Positions 6,911 through 7,845 of a stretch of 7,845 nt of DNA are shown here, one piece after another; position 1 is the stretch's first letter; every line of letters starts with the position of its first letter. The notes under the pieces were generated by a model, which did not search any database, had not been told where the DNA came from, and worked only from the letters and a program-made list of their open reading frames with translations. The DNA lies in the NCBI GenBank assembly GCA_030637205.1, contig DAOVVL010000078.1, positions 1 through 7,845 of the forward strand, given 5' to 3'. The translations under genes were made by a program, and so were the position numbers. The DNA is from Thalassospiraceae bacterium (GTDB taxonomy: Bacteria; Pseudomonadota; Alphaproteobacteria; Rhodospirillales; Magnetovibrionaceae).

Positions 6911-6923
6911 TCCTCTGAGCAAC

Positions 6924-6953
6924 AACATACGGACCCGGTGGCCATAGCACCAA
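6924..6953 (-). promoter_or_regulatory. Weak candidate promoter for small RNA B
   Basis: On the minus strand TTGGTG (6953-6948) and TATGTT (6929-6924) are 18 nt apart, matching the consensus at 3 and 4 of 6 positions. It is much poorer than the RNA A promoter. TAGACA (6999-6994) further upstream is a better -35 but has no convincing -10. Confidence 0.22.
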
Positions 6954-6971
6954 CATCAAGTTGATAACCCT

Positions 6972-6992
6972 GCTATGCGCACAACGCATGGC
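6972..6992 (-). other. Hairpin downstream of lysR
   Basis: GCTATGCG (6972-6979) and CGCATGGC (6985-6992) form an 8-bp stem with one wobble and a CACAA loop, 44 nt past the lysR stop. No T-run follows on the minus strand, so it is not a standard intrinsic terminator. Confidence 0.35.
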
Positions 6993-7035
6993 TTGTCTAT
7001 TTGGAGGGCAATCTGCAGGAAAATGGCGGAAAAGG

Positions 7036-7845
7036 TCAGGGTTCAAGAGAATCGGTGTGGATGCAGCTAATCAGAAAATCGCGAAACACGCCGATGCGTT
7101 TGGAATTTCTCAACTCGTCGGGGTACACAAAATAAGTATCAAAGCTGGGGCCTTCCAGTTCGGGAAGCACCTGCACCAGGTTTTGTGCATCGCGGCTCAT
7201 GTAGTCAGGCAAAGCGCCAATGCCCAAGCCACTGCGCACGGCACGGAAAATGCCATAGATATTATTGACCCGAAGTGCGGCACGACGCTCGACCTTGGTT
7301 TGGCCCAGTTCCAGCAACCAGTTGAGGTTTGATACCGGGGGGGTTGCGTCCTCGCCGTAAATAATCAGGCGATGATTGTCTAACTCGTCGGGTGATTGTG
7401 GCATGCCGTGTTTCTTGAGGTATTCGGGTGCTGCATAGATGCGGTAATGCACCGTCATCAATTGGCGCTGAACCAGATCGGGTTGGGTCGGCGGGCGCAC
7501 GCGAATGGCAACATCGGCCTGGCGCATGGAAATATCCAGTTCATCATCGGACAGCACCAGCGATACATCAATATCGGGATAACGTTCGAGAAACTCCTTG
7601 ATGCGTGGCGTCAGCCAGATGGAACCAAACGCCACGGTTGTGGTTATGCGCAGTGGCCCCCACGGGCGTTCTTTGGAATCGCGAATTTGCGCGGTGGTGA
7701 ACGAAAGCTTGGCAAACATTTCGCGCGTGACCCGGTCCATGATCTCGCCCTGTTCGGTCAGGATCAGGCCGCGCGCATGGCGGTGAAACAACGACACCCC
7801 AAGGCTTTCTTCCAGTGCGCTAATCTGGCGCGACACGGCGGATTG
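7036..7845 (-). CDS. LysR-type transcriptional regulator (N-terminus cut by window edge)
   Basis: There are 269 codons visible on the minus strand, open to the right edge. The first visible residues, QSAVSRQISALEESLG, are the recognition helix of the LysR winged helix-turn-helix (compare the usual S.QSAVSRQI..LE), so about 25-30 N-terminal residues lie outside the window. LFHRHARGLILTEQG is the wing, then a linker helix (about 30-60), then the effector-binding domain opening with GPLRITTTVAFGSIWLTP and containing ADVAIRVRPPTQPDL and GLGIGALPDYMSRD. These resemble the CrgA/GcvA-like group, in which the domain binds a small co-inducer. Such proteins bind DNA as tetramers and often control a divergent neighbour, which here would lie outside the window to the right. 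The internal GTG at 7834-7836 lies within the DNA-binding helix and cannot be the start. The inducer is unknown. Confidence 0.93.
   Translation of the reverse strand, partial: QSAVSRQISALEESLGVSLFHRHARGLILTEQGEIMDRVTREMFAKLSFTTAQIRDSKERPWGPLRITTTVAFGSIWLTPRIKEFLERYPDIDVSLVLSDDELDISMRQADVAIRVRPPTQPDLVQRQLMTVHYRIYAAPEYLKKHGMPQSPDELDNHRLIIYGEDATPPVSNLNWLLELGQTKVERRAALRVNNIYGIFRAVRSGLGIGALPDYMSRDAQNLVQVLPELEGPSFDTYFVYPDELRNSKRIGVFRDFLISCIHTDSLEP

Larger units (their letters stand above)
6728..6917 (-). ncRNA. Predicted small RNA B, paralogue of RNA A
   Basis: This is a predicted minus-strand RNA ending at the U8 terminator; the 5' end is uncertain and 6917 is a guess from a weak promoter. In RNA order it has a hairpin GCTTCC/GGAAGC with inner GGCT/AGCC (6888-6865), and then a large stem GGTTCCC/GGGAACC (6862-6856 with 6809-6803), whose 46-nt loop is a pyrimidine tract with C4, C7 and C5 runs. 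Next come a hairpin CACGTCT-CCCA-AGACGTG (6792-6775), a linker with CCTCCCT (6770-6764) and TTAGACT, and the terminator. The order of parts, the UCUCCC...AAGA hairpin loop and the CCTCCCT linker match RNA A. An alternative is that this is the 3' untranslated tail of the lysR transcript, or is processed from it, since lysR reads in the same direction and ends 119 nt upstream of the guessed start. Confidence 0.6.

Noticed and set aside
6641..6928. Minus-strand open frame of 95 codons across RNA B and its terminator
   Set aside because: It crosses an intrinsic terminator with U8, and its composition follows the C-rich tract and A/T runs rather than protein-like codon use.
6723..6947. Plus-strand open frame of 74 codons, starting MAKKSRARRPGES
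   Set aside because: It reads straight through the terminator hairpin and G-runs of RNA B, has low-complexity Arg/Gly-rich composition and no ribosome-binding site; it is a by-product of the structured RNA.

Overview
The window looks like a chromosomal segment of an alphaproteobacterium, probably a Rhodospirillales-like lineage. The basis is moderately high GC, GCC/CTG-rich codon use, an EF-G paralogue of the type found in that class, and an aspartate aminotransferase of subgroup I-beta. Taxonomy is inferred by eye, without a search.

Layout. Positions 1-827 (minus) hold the N-terminal 275 codons of uvrB, cut by the window edge. After a 167-nt divergent spacer come three plus-strand genes: a small class I SAM-dependent methyltransferase (995-1615), a PLP-dependent aspartate-type aminotransferase (1724-2926) and a 12-helix MFS transporter (3005-4207). 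A strong terminator hairpin (4272-4312) and a leader with several mutually exclusive pairings (4317-4364) precede a translation-factor GTPase of the EF-G-like family (4370-6388). This protein lacks the catalytic histidine of canonical EF-G. The right end (7036-7845, minus) is a LysR-type regulator, cut at its N-terminus by the window edge.

The most interesting part is the 647-nt stretch between the EF-G-like gene and the lysR gene (6389-7035), which has no credible protein gene. Read on the minus strand it holds two consecutive copies of one structured module. Each copy has a large stem-loop with a very C-rich loop, then a small hairpin with a CCCA or CCCCCA loop closed by UCU/AGA, then a linker containing CCUCCCU, then a GC-rich terminator hairpin followed by a run of 7 or 8 U. 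The small-hairpin stems differ between copies but stay paired. The left copy has a near-consensus sigma-70 promoter on the minus strand (TGGACA, 17 nt, TATATT) about 7 nt before its inferred start, under an AT-rich upstream tract. I read these as two tandem paralogous small RNAs, about 170 and 190 nt, with anti-Shine-Dalgarno C-rich loops. They resemble in style the CCUCCUCCC-type sRNAs known from alphaproteobacteria (the alpha-r14 family of rhizobia, the CcsR RNAs of Rhodobacter), but I cannot assign them to either family.

The protein genes do not form an obvious single pathway. Each appears to be its own transcription unit or nearly so, with hairpins between most of them.
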